64,000 nucleotides of DNA from Calidifontibacillus oryziterrae (GCF_000331575.1 NZ_KB223527.1:1399842-1463841); one strand, 5' to 3'; shown: positions 6,961 to 17,369, counted from the first letter of the stretch. Numbers and translations: made by a program. The notes: generated by a model from the sequence alone, not told the origin.

Positions 6961-9813
6961 CTCCTCAAGGCGCTGTACCATTCTGGCACGATCACGATCT
7001 AACACAGGATTTAAGTACTTTCCAGTATAGGATGCCGAAACCTTACAAATTTCCTCAGGAGTACCGGTTGCAATGACCTGACCTCCATTTGCGCCCCCTT
7101 CAGGTCCTAAATCAATGATATAATCAGCAGTCTTAATTACATCAAGATTATGTTCGATAACAAGCACTGTATCGCCATTTTCTACTAAGCGCTGCAGTAC
7201 CTTCAATAACCTGGAAATATCATCAACGTGCAAGCCCGTTGTCGGCTCATCTAAAATATACAAGGAACGACCGGTCGAACGACGATGGAGTTCTGAAGCG
7301 AGTTTTACACGTTGGGCCTCTCCACCAGATAGCGTTGTTGCTGGCTGGCCTAATTTAATATATCCTAAACCAACATCAAAAATTGTTTGTAGCTTACGTT
7401 TTATTTTTGGCATATTAGCAAAAAATGCTAACGCATCCTCAACCGTCATATCTAAAATATCAGAAATATTTTTATCTTTATATTTTACCTCCAACGTTTC
7501 GCGGTTATAACGTTTCCCATGGCAAACTTCACAAGGCACATAGACATCGGGTAGAAAATGCATTTCAATTTTAATAATCCCATCACCACGGCAAGCCTCA
7601 CAGCGACCGCCTTTAACATTAAAGCTGAAACGGCCTTTTTGATAGCCGCGAATCTTCGCTTCATTTGTTTGCGAAAAAACATCACGTATATCATCAAAAA
7701 CACCCGTGTACGTCGCGGGATTTGATCGAGGTGTCCGCCCGATTGGCGACTGATCAATGTCGATTACTTTATCAAGCTCCTCAATCCCTTTTATTTCCTT
7801 GTGCTCTCCTGGTTTTTCTTTTGATCGATATAATTTTTTGGCAACGGCTTTAAATAAAACTTCATTGACTAGCGTACTTTTCCCAGAGCCGGAAACGCCC
7901 GTTACACAAACAAAAGTACCAAGCGGAATTTTCACAGAAATATTTTTTAAGTTGTTTTCCTTCGCTTTCACAATTTCTAAGTAGCGATCGTCACCTTTTT
8001 TCCGTTCAAGCGGTAAGGGGATGAACTTTTTCCCTGATAAATATTGGCCAGTCGGTGAATTCGGATCCTTCATAACTTCACTAGGTGTACCTTTTGCTAC
8101 AACTTCACCACCGTGAACCCCAGCTCCAGGACCAATATCTATTAAATAGTCGGCTGCGAGCATTGTATCTTCATCATGCTCGACAACAATCAGCGTATTG
8201 CCAATATCACGCATATTTTTTAACGTATCAATAAGTCGATCATTATCACGCTGATGGAGACCAATTGAAGGCTCGTCTAAAATATACAACACACCTGTTA
8301 ATCTTGAACCAATCTGGGTAGCTAAACGAATTCGTTGCGCTTCCCCACCTGATAGTGTTCCTGCTGTTCTCGATAGCGTCAAATAATCCAACCCTACATT
8401 TACTAAAAAGCCGAGCCGTTCAACAATTTCTCTAAAGACTAAGCGGGCAATATTCATTTCTTTTTCTGTAAGAGTAATCTTTTTGAAAAATTCCAATGCT
8501 TCTGTAATTGAAAAATTTGTAATTTCTCCAATATGTTTATGATCCACTTTCACAGCTAGCGTTTCTTTTTTTAAACGATGTCCTTTACATGCAGGACATG
8601 ACTTTTGCACCATATATTTTTCCATCTGTTCGCGAATATAATCCGAGGTAGTTTCTCGATAGCGACGTTCGACATTGCGAATAACACCTTCAAATTCAAT
8701 ATGATTTTCGCGGACTTGGCCAAAATCATTTTCATAATGAAAAAAGATTTTTTCACCATTACTACCATAAAGAACTTTGTCTAATAAATGCTTAGGAACA
8801 TCTTTTACAGGAATTGTCATATCGACACCGAAATGGTTGCAGACACACTCTAACAGCTGTGGGTAATATTGTGAACTAGTTGGCTCCCAAGGTGCAAGCG
8901 CATTATCCTTTAATGAGCGCTCCCAGTCTGGAATCACAAGATCTAAATCAACTTCAAGCTTCGAGCCTAAGCCGTCACAACTTGGGCAAGCACCGAATGG
9001 GCTATTAAATGAAAACATTCTAGGCTCAAGCTCCCCGATTGAAAAGCCACAATGAGGGCAGGCATGATGTTCACTAAACATCAATTCCTCTTCCCCAATC
9101 ACATCGATTACAACATTGCCTTCGCCGAGCTTTAACGCTGTTTCTAATGAATCAGATAAGCGGGCGGAAATGCCATCCTTAATGACGATCCGGTCTACAA
9201 CTACCTCAATAGAATGCTTTTTATTTTTCTCTAATTGAATTTCGTCACTAACCTCATGCATTTCACCATCGACGCGAACGCGAACATAGCCTTGTTTTTT
9301 TATATCCTCAAACGTTTTAACATGCTCACCTTTTTTCCCTCTAACGATTGGTGCTAGAATTTGCAGCTTTGTCCGTTCCGGATATTCAAGAATTTGGTCA
9401 ACCATTTGTTCAATCGTTTGTGATGAGATTTCAATGCCGTGCTCTGGACAAGTTGGCCGTCCAATTCGAGCGTATAGTAACCGTAGATAGTCATAAATTT
9501 CTGTGACGGTTCCAACGGTAGAACGAGGATTGTTACTTGTCGTCTTTTGATCTATTGAAATCGCTGGTGAAAGCCCATCAATCGAGTCAACATCGGGCTT
9601 ATCCATCTGTCCCAAAAATTGCCGAGCGTAAGCGGATAATGATTCTACGTACCGGCGTTGCCCCTCAGCATAAATCGTATCAAAAGCTAACGACGATTTC
9701 CCCGACCCTGATAGCCCTGTTAACACAACGAGTTTATCGCGCGGAATTTCGATATCAATATTTTTTAAATTATGGGTACGGGCACCCTTTATTACAATTT
9801 TATCTACTGTCAT
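6940..9813 (-). CDS. uvrA: Excinuclease ABC subunit A
   Basis: DNA-damage recognition ATPase of nucleotide excision repair, which loads UvrB. At 957 residues it has the usual length. It shows two ABC modules, with Walker A GLSGSGKS at about 33-40 and a second near 640, two ABC signatures ([12 protein letters not shown] and [12 protein letters not shown]) and the zinc-finger CxxC pairs (CPHC/CPSC and CEAC/CEVC). I chose the ATG at 9813, with AAGGAGAC 6 bases upstream, over a start 35 codons earlier. It follows uvrB as in other bacilli, but 380 bases of degenerate repeats separate the two. Confidence 0.98.
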   Translation of the reverse strand: MTVDKIVIKGARTHNLKNIDIEIPRDKLVVLTGLSGSGKSSLAFDTIYAEGQRRYVESLSAYARQFLGQMDKPDVDSIDGLSPAISIDQKTTSNNPRSTVGTVTEIYDYLRLLYARIGRPTCPEHGIEISSQTIEQMVDQILEYPERTKLQILAPIVRGKKGEHVKTFEDIKKQGYVRVRVDGEMHEVSDEIQLEKNKKHSIEVVVDRIVIKDGISARLSDSLETALKLGEGNVVIDVIGEEELMFSEHHACPHCGFSIGELEPRMFSFNSPFGACPSCDGLGSKLEVDLDLVIPDWERSLKDNALAPWEPTSSQYYPQLLECVCNHFGVDMTIPVKDVPKHLLDKVLYGSNGEKIFFHYENDFGQVRENHIEFEGVIRNVERRYRETTSDYIREQMEKYMVQKSCPACKGHRLKKETLAVKVDHKHIGEITNFSITEALEFFKKITLTEKEMNIARLVFREIVERLGFLVNVGLDYLTLSRTAGTLSGGEAQRIRLATQIGSRLTGVLYILDEPSIGLHQRDNDRLIDTLKNMRDIGNTLIVVEHDEDTMLAADYLIDIGPGAGVHGGEVVAKGTPSEVMKDPNSPTGQYLSGKKFIPLPLERKKGDDRYLEIVKAKENNLKNISVKIPLGTFVCVTGVSGSGKSTLVNEVLFKAVAKKLYRSKEKPGEHKEIKGIEELDKVIDIDQSPIGRTPRSNPATYTGVFDDIRDVFSQTNEAKIRGYQKGRFSFNVKGGRCEACRGDGIIKIEMHFLPDVYVPCEVCHGKRYNRETLEVKYKDKNISDILDMTVEDALAFFANMPKIKRKLQTIFDVGLGYIKLGQPATTLSGGEAQRVKLASELHRRSTGRSLYILDEPTTGLHVDDISRLLKVLQRLVENGDTVLVIEHNLDVIKTADYIIDLGPEGGANGGQVIATGTPEEICKVSASYTGKYLNPVLDRDRARMVQRLEEIEATVK

Positions 9814-10192
9814 GCTTGTCTCCTTTCTAGAAATAGACCTAGTGGCAACGCGAATGATTTTTGGACTAGATTGGATCTCCCACGAGCTGAAACACTTCGC
9901 CACATCATCTGCAATCATCGCCTACCTAAATAGGTTAAATTGCTTCGTCCGTCGCACTGAAACACTTTGCAATCTCGTTATAGTACGAAGTCATCTGCTG
10001 AATTATTGTTGAAATTGGATTGGTCCTTACATGCGCTAAAACATTTTACTACCCTGATACAGTATACAATCATCGATTACAATATTGTTTAACTTGGATC
10101 GGCGCTTCATAACACTAAAACGTTTTGCCACCTTGATACATCTGCAGTTATCAACTGCCATAGTGATTTACGCTTAAGCTCATCCGCTCATG
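9814..10192. repeat. Degenerate 60-79-bp repeats between uvrB and uvrA
   Basis: Four strongly diverged units share a CTGAAACACTT / CTAAAACATTTT anchor at 9897, 9957, 10036 and 10115 (spacings 60, 79 and 79) and a preceding TTGGATC-like block. No gene is credible here. The array looks like an old, decaying version of the cleaner arrays elsewhere in the window. Confidence 0.6.
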
Positions 10193-12172
10193 CTACCCTT
10201 CTGCCTTCAATTCTAGTAATAAGTCACGAAGCTCTGCAGCACGTTCAAAATTAAGCGCTTTTGCCGCTTCCTTCATATCTTTTTCAATTTGAATAAGGAG
10301 CTTTTCACGCTCTTGTTTTGTCAGCTTCGTTGGTTTTACAGGCGTATCATACACTGCTTCATCCTCAGCGGCCATTGTCGCGCGAATGACATCGCGAATT
10401 TCTTTTTTAATCGTTTGAGGTACAATTCCGTGCTTTTCATTAAATTCCTCTTGAATTTTTCGACGACGTCTCGTTTCGCTAATTGCAACTTCCATCGAAT
10501 TGGTCACTCTATCCGCATACATAATAACATGACCGTTCGCATTACGGGCGGCACGACCAATTGTCTGAATAAGTGAGCGCTCCGAACGAAGGAACCCTTC
10601 TTTATCTGCATCTAGAATTGCCACCAGTGAAACCTCAGGTATATCCAACCCTTCTCTTAAAAGATTGATTCCAACGAGAACATCATATTTGCCAATCCGT
10701 AGATCGCGAATAATTTCAATCCGTTCTAACGTTTTTATTTCTGAATGGAGATAGGCAACCTTAATACCGATTTCCTTTAAATAATCAGTCAAATCCTCAG
10801 ACATTTTTTTCGTTAACGTTGTAACTAATACTCGCTCATTTTTCTCGACACGCGCATTAATTTCACCGATTAAATCATCAATTTGTCCTTCAATTGGCCG
10901 AACGTCAATCACAGGATCTAATAACCCTGTCGGACGAATAATTTGTTCGATTACATCTGGTGCATGCTCAAGCTCATACGGGCCAGGTGTAGCCGAAATA
11001 AATAACGCTTGATGAATCACTTTTTCAAATTCGTCAAACATTAACGGACGGTTATCTAGCGCTGACGGCAAGCGAAAACCATGATCAACTAGCACTTGCT
11101 TGCGCGCTCTATCGCCGTTATACATTCCGCGAACCTGCGGTAATGTTACGTGTGATTCATCGACAACTAGTAAAAAATCATCAGGAAAATAATCAAACAA
11201 TGTATACGGTGTAGATCCTGGTGGTCTAAGCGTTAAATGACGCGAATAGTTTTCAATCCCTGAGCAAAATCCCATTTCCCGCATCATTTCTAAATCATAG
11301 CGTGTCCGCTGCTCAAGGCGCTGTGCTTCAAGAAGCTTGTTTTCCTCACGAAGCTCCTTTAACCGTTCCTCTAACTCTGCCTCAATATTTTCAATCGCTA
11401 CCTTCATTTTTTCTTCGCGGGTTACGAAGTGGGATGCCGGAAAAATAGCCACATGCTCACGATCACCTAATATTTCTCCTGTGAGCGCATCCACCTCACG
11501 AATCCGATCAATTTCATCGCCAAAAAATTCAACGCGAATGCAATGCTCATCACGTGATGCTGGAAAAATTTCAACAACGTCACCTCGAACTCTGAAGGTT
11601 CCCCGCTGAAAATCTATGTCGTTACGGTTATATTGAACATCAACAAGTTTTCGTAGCAATTCATTACGCTCAATTTCCATCCCGACTCGTAGCGATACAA
11701 CCAATTCCTTATATTCTTCCGGAGAACCTAAACCGTAAATACACGATACGCTGGCAACAATAATAACATCCTTCCGTTCAAATAAAGAGGATGTTGCTGA
11801 GTGCCGTAGTTTATCGATTTCATCATTGATGCTGGCATCCTTCTCAATAAATGTATCTGTCTGTGGGACATATGCTTCAGGCTGATAGTAATCATAGTAA
11901 CTAACAAAATATTCAACAGCATTGTTAGGAAAAAATTCTTTGAATTCGCTATATAACTGACCGGCTAACGTTTTATTGTGCGCAAGGATCAAAGTTGGTT
12001 TATTCACTTGCTGAATAACGTTTGATACCGTAAATGTTTTTCCCGTTCCCGTTGCACCAAGTAATGTTTGGTACTTTTTCCCGGCGTGAATGCCTTGAAC
12101 AAGCTTTTCAATCGCTTTAGGTTGGTCTCCTTGGGGCTGGTATTTAGATTTAAGTTCAAATTGACCGTTCAT
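10193..12172 (-). CDS. uvrB: Excinuclease ABC subunit B
   Basis: Helicase-like subunit that verifies damage in nucleotide excision repair and recruits UvrC. It has 659 residues. The sequence shows Walker A GATGTGKT at about 39-46, the aromatic beta-hairpin ([12 protein letters not shown], about 92-104) that inserts between DNA strands, helicase motifs in the C-terminal half (including the QTIGRAARN motif VI) and a C-terminal UVR motif ([15 protein letters not shown]) that binds UvrC. I chose the ATG at 12172 (GGAGGC upstream), which aligns with the family N-terminus, over an earlier start. It is co-directional with csbA and uvrA. Confidence 0.98.
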   Translation of the reverse strand: MNGQFELKSKYQPQGDQPKAIEKLVQGIHAGKKYQTLLGATGTGKTFTVSNVIQQVNKPTLILAHNKTLAGQLYSEFKEFFPNNAVEYFVSYYDYYQPEAYVPQTDTFIEKDASINDEIDKLRHSATSSLFERKDVIIVASVSCIYGLGSPEEYKELVVSLRVGMEIERNELLRKLVDVQYNRNDIDFQRGTFRVRGDVVEIFPASRDEHCIRVEFFGDEIDRIREVDALTGEILGDREHVAIFPASHFVTREEKMKVAIENIEAELEERLKELREENKLLEAQRLEQRTRYDLEMMREMGFCSGIENYSRHLTLRPPGSTPYTLFDYFPDDFLLVVDESHVTLPQVRGMYNGDRARKQVLVDHGFRLPSALDNRPLMFDEFEKVIHQALFISATPGPYELEHAPDVIEQIIRPTGLLDPVIDVRPIEGQIDDLIGEINARVEKNERVLVTTLTKKMSEDLTDYLKEIGIKVAYLHSEIKTLERIEIIRDLRIGKYDVLVGINLLREGLDIPEVSLVAILDADKEGFLRSERSLIQTIGRAARNANGHVIMYADRVTNSMEVAISETRRRRKIQEEFNEKHGIVPQTIKKEIRDVIRATMAAEDEAVYDTPVKPTKLTKQEREKLLIQIEKDMKEAAKALNFERAAELRDLLLELKAEG

Positions 12173-12255
12173 TTTGAAGCCTCCGTTCATTAGCATAAAA
12201 TCTATTTTTAAAAGCATCACTGATAACTAGTGTCTTTGATAACATCATTGATACC

Positions 12256-12625
12256 GAAATTGATAGCGCCATGTTAGTACCACATCGGTAACGCCACATT
12301 GGTAGCGCCACTGGTAGCGCCATGATAGTACCGCATCGGTAACGCCACATTGATAGCGCCATGTTAGTACCACATCGGTAGCGTCACTGGTAGCGCCATG
12401 TTAGTACCACATCGGTAACGCCACACTGGTAGCGCCACATTGGTAGCGCCACTGGTAGCGCTATGTTAGTACCACATCGGTAACGCCACATTGATAGCGC
12501 CATGTTAGTACCACATCGGTAACGCCACACTGGTAGCGCCATGATAGTACCGCATCGGTAACGCCACATTGATAGCGCCATGTTAGTACTACATTGGAAG
12601 TACCACATTGGTAGCGTTATGATAG
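12256..12625. repeat. Higher-order array of 12-14-bp GGTAGCGCCAC modules
   Basis: About 25-30 short modules of the type GGTAACGCCACATT, GGTAGCGCCACT, GATAGCGCCATG and TTAGTACCACATC are combined into larger repeated blocks of about 50-110 bp. It is open on the minus strand as an artificial WRYRCGTNMALSM repeat peptide, which I do not regard as a gene. Confidence 0.9.
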
Positions 12626-13030
12626 AGACCTTGATTGTGGCACTAAAAGATTGGTCGGGTACTCTGGTACTCCATTTATTATTCAGTCAGCTACATGTAG
12701 CCAAATATTCCGTTTTCTATTAACCTGTAGCAAAAGTTCTTCTTCTAAATTCTGTAATACATTGTAACACATCGATAGTTCAGCACGCCAATTTTAACGA
12801 ACGGATATTCGATTTATTCTCTCCGATCTTTTTGTCACCTAATTATTTCTTGCTTTCATCATCAAAAATCAGGGTTTTTATTAAAAAAATCAGGGGGCCA
12901 TCGTTGGAATGTATTTATCATAGCTGAGTGTCTGTTAAACCATGCATTTTTTCCAAAATTTAGTTAACAAAATAGGGGACGTTGATCGAAAATATCTTTC
13001 AAATTCGCATAGCTTTTTTATTGAGAATCG

Positions 13031-13128
13031 TTATTGTCCAGAAATGCATACTTATTGTCCGAGATCGAGATTTATTAGCCGATTCCTTTTTTTATTGTCC
13101 AGAATTAAAGATTTATTGTCCGATTGCC
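13031..13128. repeat. 20-21-bp tandem repeat with TTATTGTCC core
   Basis: TTATTGTCC (once TTATTAGCC) begins at 13031, 13052, 13072, 13092 and 13113, giving periods of 21, 20, 20 and 21. Two copies continue as GTCCGA, the same core as in the hairpin stem of the array at 1-665. Confidence 0.85.
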
Positions 13129-13248
13129 GTTTAATGGAAATTATCCTTGTGATTCATGTGTTTTTTTGTCTCGCTCCTCGATTCATTATACTTTTACTTG
13201 CCCATTAAATTTCAATCAAGTTTGCGCCGGGCAATATATTCCATCAAG

Positions 13249-13297
13249 TAAAAAAGCATGAAGATTTTGCATTTCCTATTGCAAAACCCCATGCTTT
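13249..13297 (-). terminator. Intrinsic terminator after csbA
   Basis: AAAGCATG / CATGCTTT with an inner TTTGCA / TGCAAA stem forms a long hairpin. On the minus strand it is followed by TTTTTT. It lies 70 bases past the csbA stop, so csbA and uvrB are probably not one transcript here. Confidence 0.8.
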
Positions 13298-13364
13298 GAG
13301 CGTTAAATATCCTTGTCAATAATCTCTACTTAGAAAAAAGAACTCCAAAGTAGCCACTGAGCAG

Positions 13365-13607
13365 CTACGAATATTTCTGCTTGTTCTTATCCTTTAACTT
13401 TTTCATCATTCGCGCTGAGACTACAAAGCCCGCAAGAACTGAAAATATCCAAGTAATCAGAACTAAAGTTGGTTCGCCATACCCTTTAAAAATAGCTAAT
13501 ATAATTCCTAATGTTAAAACTGTAGCTATGTAATGATTAAACGTTACCCGTGTAAAAAAAATAATCATTAGGAATGGTGCGAAAACTGCTAGGATGATTT
13601 TTGTCAC
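13365..13607 (-). CDS. csbA: CsbA-like small membrane protein (DUF2198)
   Basis: An 80-residue protein with three hydrophobic segments (about 3-20, 24-42, 48-68) and a basic C-terminal tail (RMMKKLKDKNKQK). Its size, topology and position upstream of uvrB match CsbA, a SigB-controlled general stress membrane protein of B. subtilis with unknown activity. I prefer the GTG at 13607, which has AAGGAGAAG upstream and gives the family N-terminus, over a TTG at 13628 that overlaps the ribosome site. I could not find a convincing SigB promoter upstream. Confidence 0.75.
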   Translation of the reverse strand: MTKIILAVFAPFLMIIFFTRVTFNHYIATVLTLGIILAIFKGYGEPTLVLITWIFSVLAGFVVSARMMKKLKDKNKQKYS

Positions 13608-14176
13608 TATAAAAACTTCTCCTTCCAACCATTAACAAACCCAATGCCAGTATATAAGTATATTTAGTCAAATTCTTCAACAAAAATTTGGTGTAGCGAT
13701 GTATTCTCTTTTAAAACCAAAATTCGAACACCTATTAAACTAAGCTTGCAACAAACTAAACTTCCTGCACCTTTTAAAACTAAACTTCCTGCACCTTTTA
13801 AAACTAAACTTCCTACATTTATTAAAACCAAGCTTCCAACACCATTGGATCCGAAAACCGAAACCTTAAATTCTCTGTTGTCTACCTATTTGGTGAAAAT
13901 GAAGATATTAAAATGGATATAAAAGGTTTTTATGTAATCTATTCGATTGTAGCATGAAAAGTACGGTCTGGACAGGGAAAAACTTTAAAGACCTTTTCGA
14001 ACTCGACTATTGAAAAAAATTATATTCGAATTTAAAAAAAAATTCATTTCCTACTTTACCGATTGGTTTTATTGTATTATATTATAATTATTCTTCTGAG
14101 AAAGGAGAATCGTCTACTCTTCCGTATCAGAAAGACACAAAAAAAACTTTAATTCCACATCTAGGAGGGAACTATT
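13608..14176. other. Divergent gap between csbA and tcyP
   Basis: About 570 bases holding the promoters of two divergent genes and a 24-bp repeat (13731-13846). A TATAAT at about 14082-14090 is a likely tcyP -10 box, but no -35 lies at the right distance. I saw no S-box or T-box. Confidence 0.5.
13731..13846. repeat. 24-bp tandem repeat, 4-5 copies
   Basis: The block AAACTTCCTGCACC, spaced by TTTTAAAACT, recurs every 24 bp. The central copies are perfect and the edges diverge (ATTAAACTAAGCTTGC at left, AAACCAAGCTTCC at right). Confidence 0.85.
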
Positions 14177-15571
14177 TTGAATACATTTCTTGTTACCGTT
14201 AATATCGTGATACTTGTAGCGATCATTTTTGGATTATACACGATGCAAAAGAAACATGTCACATTCTCAAAACGTGTATTTGCAGGACTTGGTCTCGGTA
14301 TTTTATTCGGGTTTATTATTAATCTTTTATATGGTACTACGTCTGAGGTTACGTCTACTACGATCCAATGGTTTAATATCGTCGGATCGGGTTATGTTAA
14401 GTTGTTGCAAATGGTCGTTATGCCATTAGTTTTCATCTCTATTGTTGGAGCGTTTACAAAGGTAAAGCTTTCAAAAAATCTTGGTAAAATCAGCTTTTAT
14501 GGTATTGGGATTTTATTAGTAACAACAGGAATCGCTGCATTAATTGGAATTGCATCCACTTTAGGCTTTGGTTTAGATGGAATTGAATTGCAAGCTGGGG
14601 AAGCTGAAAATGCTCGTAATGCAGCACTTACTGAACGAGTTGCAACGGTAGAAAATATGACGATACCTGAACAAGTGCTTTCCTTTATTCCAGCGAATCC
14701 ATTTGCAGATTTAACTGGTTCGCGTCCAACATCTACAATTGCAGTCGTTATTTTTGCATCATTCATTGGTATTGCCTATTTAGGTGTCAGACGAAAACAG
14801 CAGGAACAAGCTGAATTGTTCGCCAAAATTGTTGATTCTCTTTATGCCATTATCATGCGAATTGTAACATTAATCCTGCGATTAACGCCTTATGGGGTGT
14901 TAGCTTTAATGACAAAAGTAGCTGCAACAAGTAATTATGAAGCAATCATTAGCTTAGGTAAATTTGTTGTTGCTTCTTATGTAGCATTGATCGTTATGTT
15001 CCTTATCCACTTATTCATTATCAGTTTTGCAAAACTAAATCCTGTAACTTTCGTGAAGAAAGGTCTTCCAGCCTTAACATTTGCGTTTACATCTCGTTCA
15101 AGTGCAGGAACATTACCACTTAATATAAAAACGCAAACAGATGGATACGGTGTATCTGAAGGGGTAGCTAACTTTGTTGGCCCATTCAGCTTAACAATTG
15201 GCCAAAATGGATGTGCAGGCATTTATCCTGCGATGTTAGCAGTTATGGTTGCTCCCACTGTTGGTATTAATCCGTTAGATCCCGGCTTTATTGTAAGCTT
15301 AGTCCTTGTAATCATGATAAGTTCTTTTGGAGTTGCAGGTGTAGGCGGCGGAGCAACATTCGCTTCCTTAATCGTTCTTTCTGTATTGAACTTACCTGTC
15401 GCTATTGTTGGTTTATTAATCTCTGTAGAACCTCTGATTGATATGGGGCGTACAGCACTAAATGTTAGTGGAAGTCTGACTTCTGGTATTTTAACAAGCA
15501 AAATTACAGGCGATTTTAATGAAGATGTATATAACAACCAATCTAGCTTAGATGAAGTTGTTGAAGCGTAA
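14177..15571 (+). CDS. tcyP: L-cystine:cation symporter TcyP
   Basis: A secondary transporter of the dicarboxylate/amino acid:cation symporter family that imports L-cystine. It has 464 residues with about eight membrane helices and two re-entrant loops. Family motifs are visible: the serine-rich FTSRSSAGTLPLN (about 302-314), GQNGCAGIYPAML and FGVAGVGGGATFA. The sequence is very close to B. subtilis TcyP along its full length. The start is TTG with AGGAGGGA 7 bases upstream. It is transcribed alone, and a strong terminator follows. In B. subtilis CymR represses this gene. I did not identify a CymR box. Confidence 0.95.
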   Translation: MNTFLVTVNIVILVAIIFGLYTMQKKHVTFSKRVFAGLGLGILFGFIINLLYGTTSEVTSTTIQWFNIVGSGYVKLLQMVVMPLVFISIVGAFTKVKLSKNLGKISFYGIGILLVTTGIAALIGIASTLGFGLDGIELQAGEAENARNAALTERVATVENMTIPEQVLSFIPANPFADLTGSRPTSTIAVVIFASFIGIAYLGVRRKQQEQAELFAKIVDSLYAIIMRIVTLILRLTPYGVLALMTKVAATSNYEAIISLGKFVVASYVALIVMFLIHLFIISFAKLNPVTFVKKGLPALTFAFTSRSSAGTLPLNIKTQTDGYGVSEGVANFVGPFSLTIGQNGCAGIYPAMLAVMVAPTVGINPLDPGFIVSLVLVIMISSFGVAGVGGGATFASLIVLSVLNLPVAIVGLLISVEPLIDMGRTALNVSGSLTSGILTSKITGDFNEDVYNNQSSLDEVVEA

Positions 15572-15678
15572 ATATATTAGATAGACACAAATGATCACAC
15601 AAATTGGCGGAATTACTAAAGGTATAAGCTAAACAAAAACTAGGTTTTCTAATATACTTCCTAATTTGAATAATAAAC

Positions 15679-15733
15679 GGGACTGTCCAAAGGTTATATA
15701 AAATGATCAATCTTTGGGTAGTCCCACTTTTTT
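15679..15733 (+). terminator. Intrinsic terminator of tcyP
   Basis: GGGACTGTCCAAAG / CTTTGGGTAGTCCC forms a long stem with a 2-by-2 internal loop, followed by CTTTTTT. It sits between convergent tcyP and the CcdA-like gene. Confidence 0.9.
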
Positions 15734-15747
15734 AGAGAGCGATTAAA

Positions 15748-16479
15748 TTAAAACCAATATGTAATTGTATCAAAAATTCCAAGAACAATCATAATCAATC
15801 CTGATAACTTTTGGATGATGGCCCCAACTTTTCGACCTTTCTTTTTCATTGTGGAACCACTAATACCGAAATACCAAATTAAGAAAATCGCAAATAGTAA
15901 TGGCAAGGAAGTACCTATAGCAAATACGCTTGGTAAAATCACTCCGTATGATGTAGATAATACAATTGGCATTAATGTTATAAAAAACAGGATAAACATG
16001 GTTGGACAAAATCCTAGCGAAAACCCAACACCTAAAAAGAATGCTCCTAGTTTCCCTTCTTTTAATCTTTCAGGAATCTTCCCTAAAGTAATGAACCAAT
16101 TCATCTTAATAATGCCAATCATGAAAATACCAATAAATATGAGAAAAGGCCCCACTGTTTTACGAATCCAAGGAAAAAATAATGGTAATTGGTCTTGAAA
16201 TTCCCGTCCCAACAACCATACTAATAACCCTAACCCTGAAAAGACCATAATTTTCCCTAGGATAAACCAAATTATATTAAACCAAGGTATTTTGTTCTGT
16301 AGTGAACGGTTTCCATATATTGTAATAGCTCCAAGATTTCCTGTGAATTGACAAGGTGCTACAGCGCCTACTAGCCCTAAGAAAAGAGCAGCTAATATCG
16401 GAATCCCTTCAAATCCATATGCTAATTTCATAAACGGTTGACTTAGAAACCCACTAATTTGACTAAAAATCTCATACAA
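15748..16479 (-). CDS. CcdA/DsbD-like thiol-redox membrane carrier
   Basis: A 243-residue protein with six predicted membrane helices. Two conserved cysteines stand in the motifs GAVAPCQ (helix 1, about residue 42) and LGFCPTM (helix 4, about residue 155). This is the CcdA/DsbD layout, in which the pair passes reducing equivalents across the membrane. Databases often label such proteins CcdA or sulfite exporter TauE/SafE (UreH-like). The start is TTG with GGGGGTGAG upstream. A broken SHOCT-domain gene lies just upstream and a secreted Met/His-rich protein is divergent. This kind of neighbourhood often accompanies metal (copper) handling, but that role is an inference. Confidence 0.75.
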   Translation of the reverse strand: MYEIFSQISGFLSQPFMKLAYGFEGIPILAALFLGLVGAVAPCQFTGNLGAITIYGNRSLQNKIPWFNIIWFILGKIMVFSGLGLLVWLLGREFQDQLPLFFPWIRKTVGPFLIFIGIFMIGIIKMNWFITLGKIPERLKEGKLGAFFLGVGFSLGFCPTMFILFFITLMPIVLSTSYGVILPSVFAIGTSLPLLFAIFLIWYFGISGSTMKKKGRKVGAIIQKLSGLIMIVLGIFDTITYWF

Positions 16480-16550
16480 TTAAACTCACCCCCTACTAAT
16501 TCTTTCCTCGTATATCGGAAAAATGTAATTCCATACACCTACCATTCAGG

Positions 16551-16778
16551 TCAATAAGATTTTTGCTTGATTTGATCAAATTCATCTTCTGTTATTTGGC
16601 CCCTTGATAACCGTTCTTTTAGAATGTCAATGTGTGAACCATTTTTCATATTCTTACCGTTCATAAAAGTCTTTAAGAAATAAATTCCGAGAAAAATGAA
16701 TAATCCCCTAAAAAATAAGCATACCTATCATCATCCCGCCCCTTGAAATCATAAACACTGATCAATCCAGTTCATCAT
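16551..16778 (-). pseudogene. SHOCT-domain small membrane protein broken by two frameshifts
   Basis: On the minus strand, an ATG at 16778 or 16775 with AAGGAGAGG upstream begins MMNWIDQC and hits a stop. The next frame continues with MISRGGMMIGMLIF and stops. The third frame carries a hydrophobic helix (RGLFIFLGIYFLKTF) and a textbook SHOCT domain (DILKERLSRGQITEDEFDQI). Together they spell one protein of about 75 residues: Met-rich start, one membrane helix, C-terminal SHOCT. Two single-base indels would restore it. It lies 71 bases upstream of the CcdA-like gene in the same direction and was probably its operon partner. A sequencing error is an alternative. Confidence 0.8.
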
Positions 16779-16849
16779 TGTATATCCTCTCCTTGCTCTT
16801 TATTAATTCATTGTATCTCTTAAATGTGCAGATTTTTGGGAGAAAGAAT

Positions 16850-16898
16850 CCAAGGGGACAGGTTCCGTGGCTGAGAGCCATGTTTCCTGTCCCCTTGG
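16850..16898. repeat. REP-like long hairpin (CCAAGGGGACAGG arms)
   Basis: The perfect 13-bp arms CCAAGGGGACAGG and CCTGTCCCCTTGG enclose an inner hairpin GTGGCT-GAG-AGCCAT. No T-run follows on either side, so it is not an ordinary terminator. It is much more GC-rich than its surroundings and resembles the dispersed palindromic elements of Bacillaceae genomes. It sits between the broken SHOCT gene and the secreted protein gene. Confidence 0.75.
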
Positions 16899-17039
16899 TT
16901 ATAGGATGCAGCTTCTATAAGAATAAAGAGTATCCCTTTTACCTATCTATAACTTTTTATAAAATAGTTTTCAATCTGCAAAGTTTCTGGATATATACAA
17001 GCTATAATTAATTCGAATAATAAAAGGAGGTGGATTAGA

Positions 17040-17327
17040 ATGGTAAAAAGGAAAATGATTGTAGGTATGCTTACTGCTGGGCTTGTTTTTGGTGCCATTG
17101 GTAGTGTCGCACTTGCAAACGAGAATCCAACTAAAGAGAATATAAAGCAAATGTTCGAAAATGGAATCCCTTCTTTTAGTGAAATGCTACCTTTTATGAA
17201 GGAAATGCATCCGAATTGGTCTGAAGAAGAATTAGAAGAGATGTATCAAGCATGCCATGGTGAAGGCGGAATGATGCAAAATCCTGATTCAATGCCCCAA
17301 CAAAGTAAAATGGTGAATAATTTTTAA
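17040..17327 (+). CDS. Small secreted protein, unknown function
   Basis: A 95-residue protein with a clear signal peptide (basic start, hydrophobic core about 8-24, cleavage likely after SVALA near residue 27). The mature part is acidic and helical (EEELEEMYQACHG), with a single Cys-His pair and a Met-rich tail (GGMMQN, DSMPQQSKM), which could bind a metal ion. The start ATG has AGGAGGT 9 bases upstream. A terminator follows directly. I do not recognise a named family. The neighbouring CcdA-like and SHOCT genes suggest an extracellular redox or metal role, which is inference. Confidence 0.75.
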   Translation: MVKRKMIVGMLTAGLVFGAIGSVALANENPTKENIKQMFENGIPSFSEMLPFMKEMHPNWSEEELEEMYQACHGEGGMMQNPDSMPQQSKMVNNF

Positions 17328-17344
17328 CTATGCTTTCAAAAAAT

Positions 17345-17369
17345 GAAAGGCTTGCGCCTTTCTTTTTTG
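17345..17369. terminator. Bidirectional terminator between the secreted protein gene and minJ
   Basis: GAAAGGC-TTGC-GCCTTTC is followed by TTTTTT on the plus strand and by ATTTTTT on the minus strand. It serves two convergent genes. Confidence 0.88.

Larger units (their letters stand above)
12173..13364. other. 1.2-kb repeat-rich gap between csbA and uvrB
   Basis: In B. subtilis csbA and uvrB are neighbours. Here about 1.2 kb separates them. It contains the 12-14-bp module array (12256-12625), the 20-21-bp array (13031-13128) and a terminator (13249-13297). The stretch 12626-13030 shows no convincing gene on either strand and no clear uvrB promoter. Confidence 0.7.

Noticed and set aside
12156-12608. 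Minus-strand frames encoding WRYRCGTNMALSM-type repeat peptides
   Set aside because: They arise from the GGTAGCGCCAC array. There is no ribosome site and no conserved fold.
14041-14176. A riboswitch or S-box upstream of tcyP
   Set aside because: No conserved riboswitch pairing could be found, only an AT-rich region with a possible -10 box.
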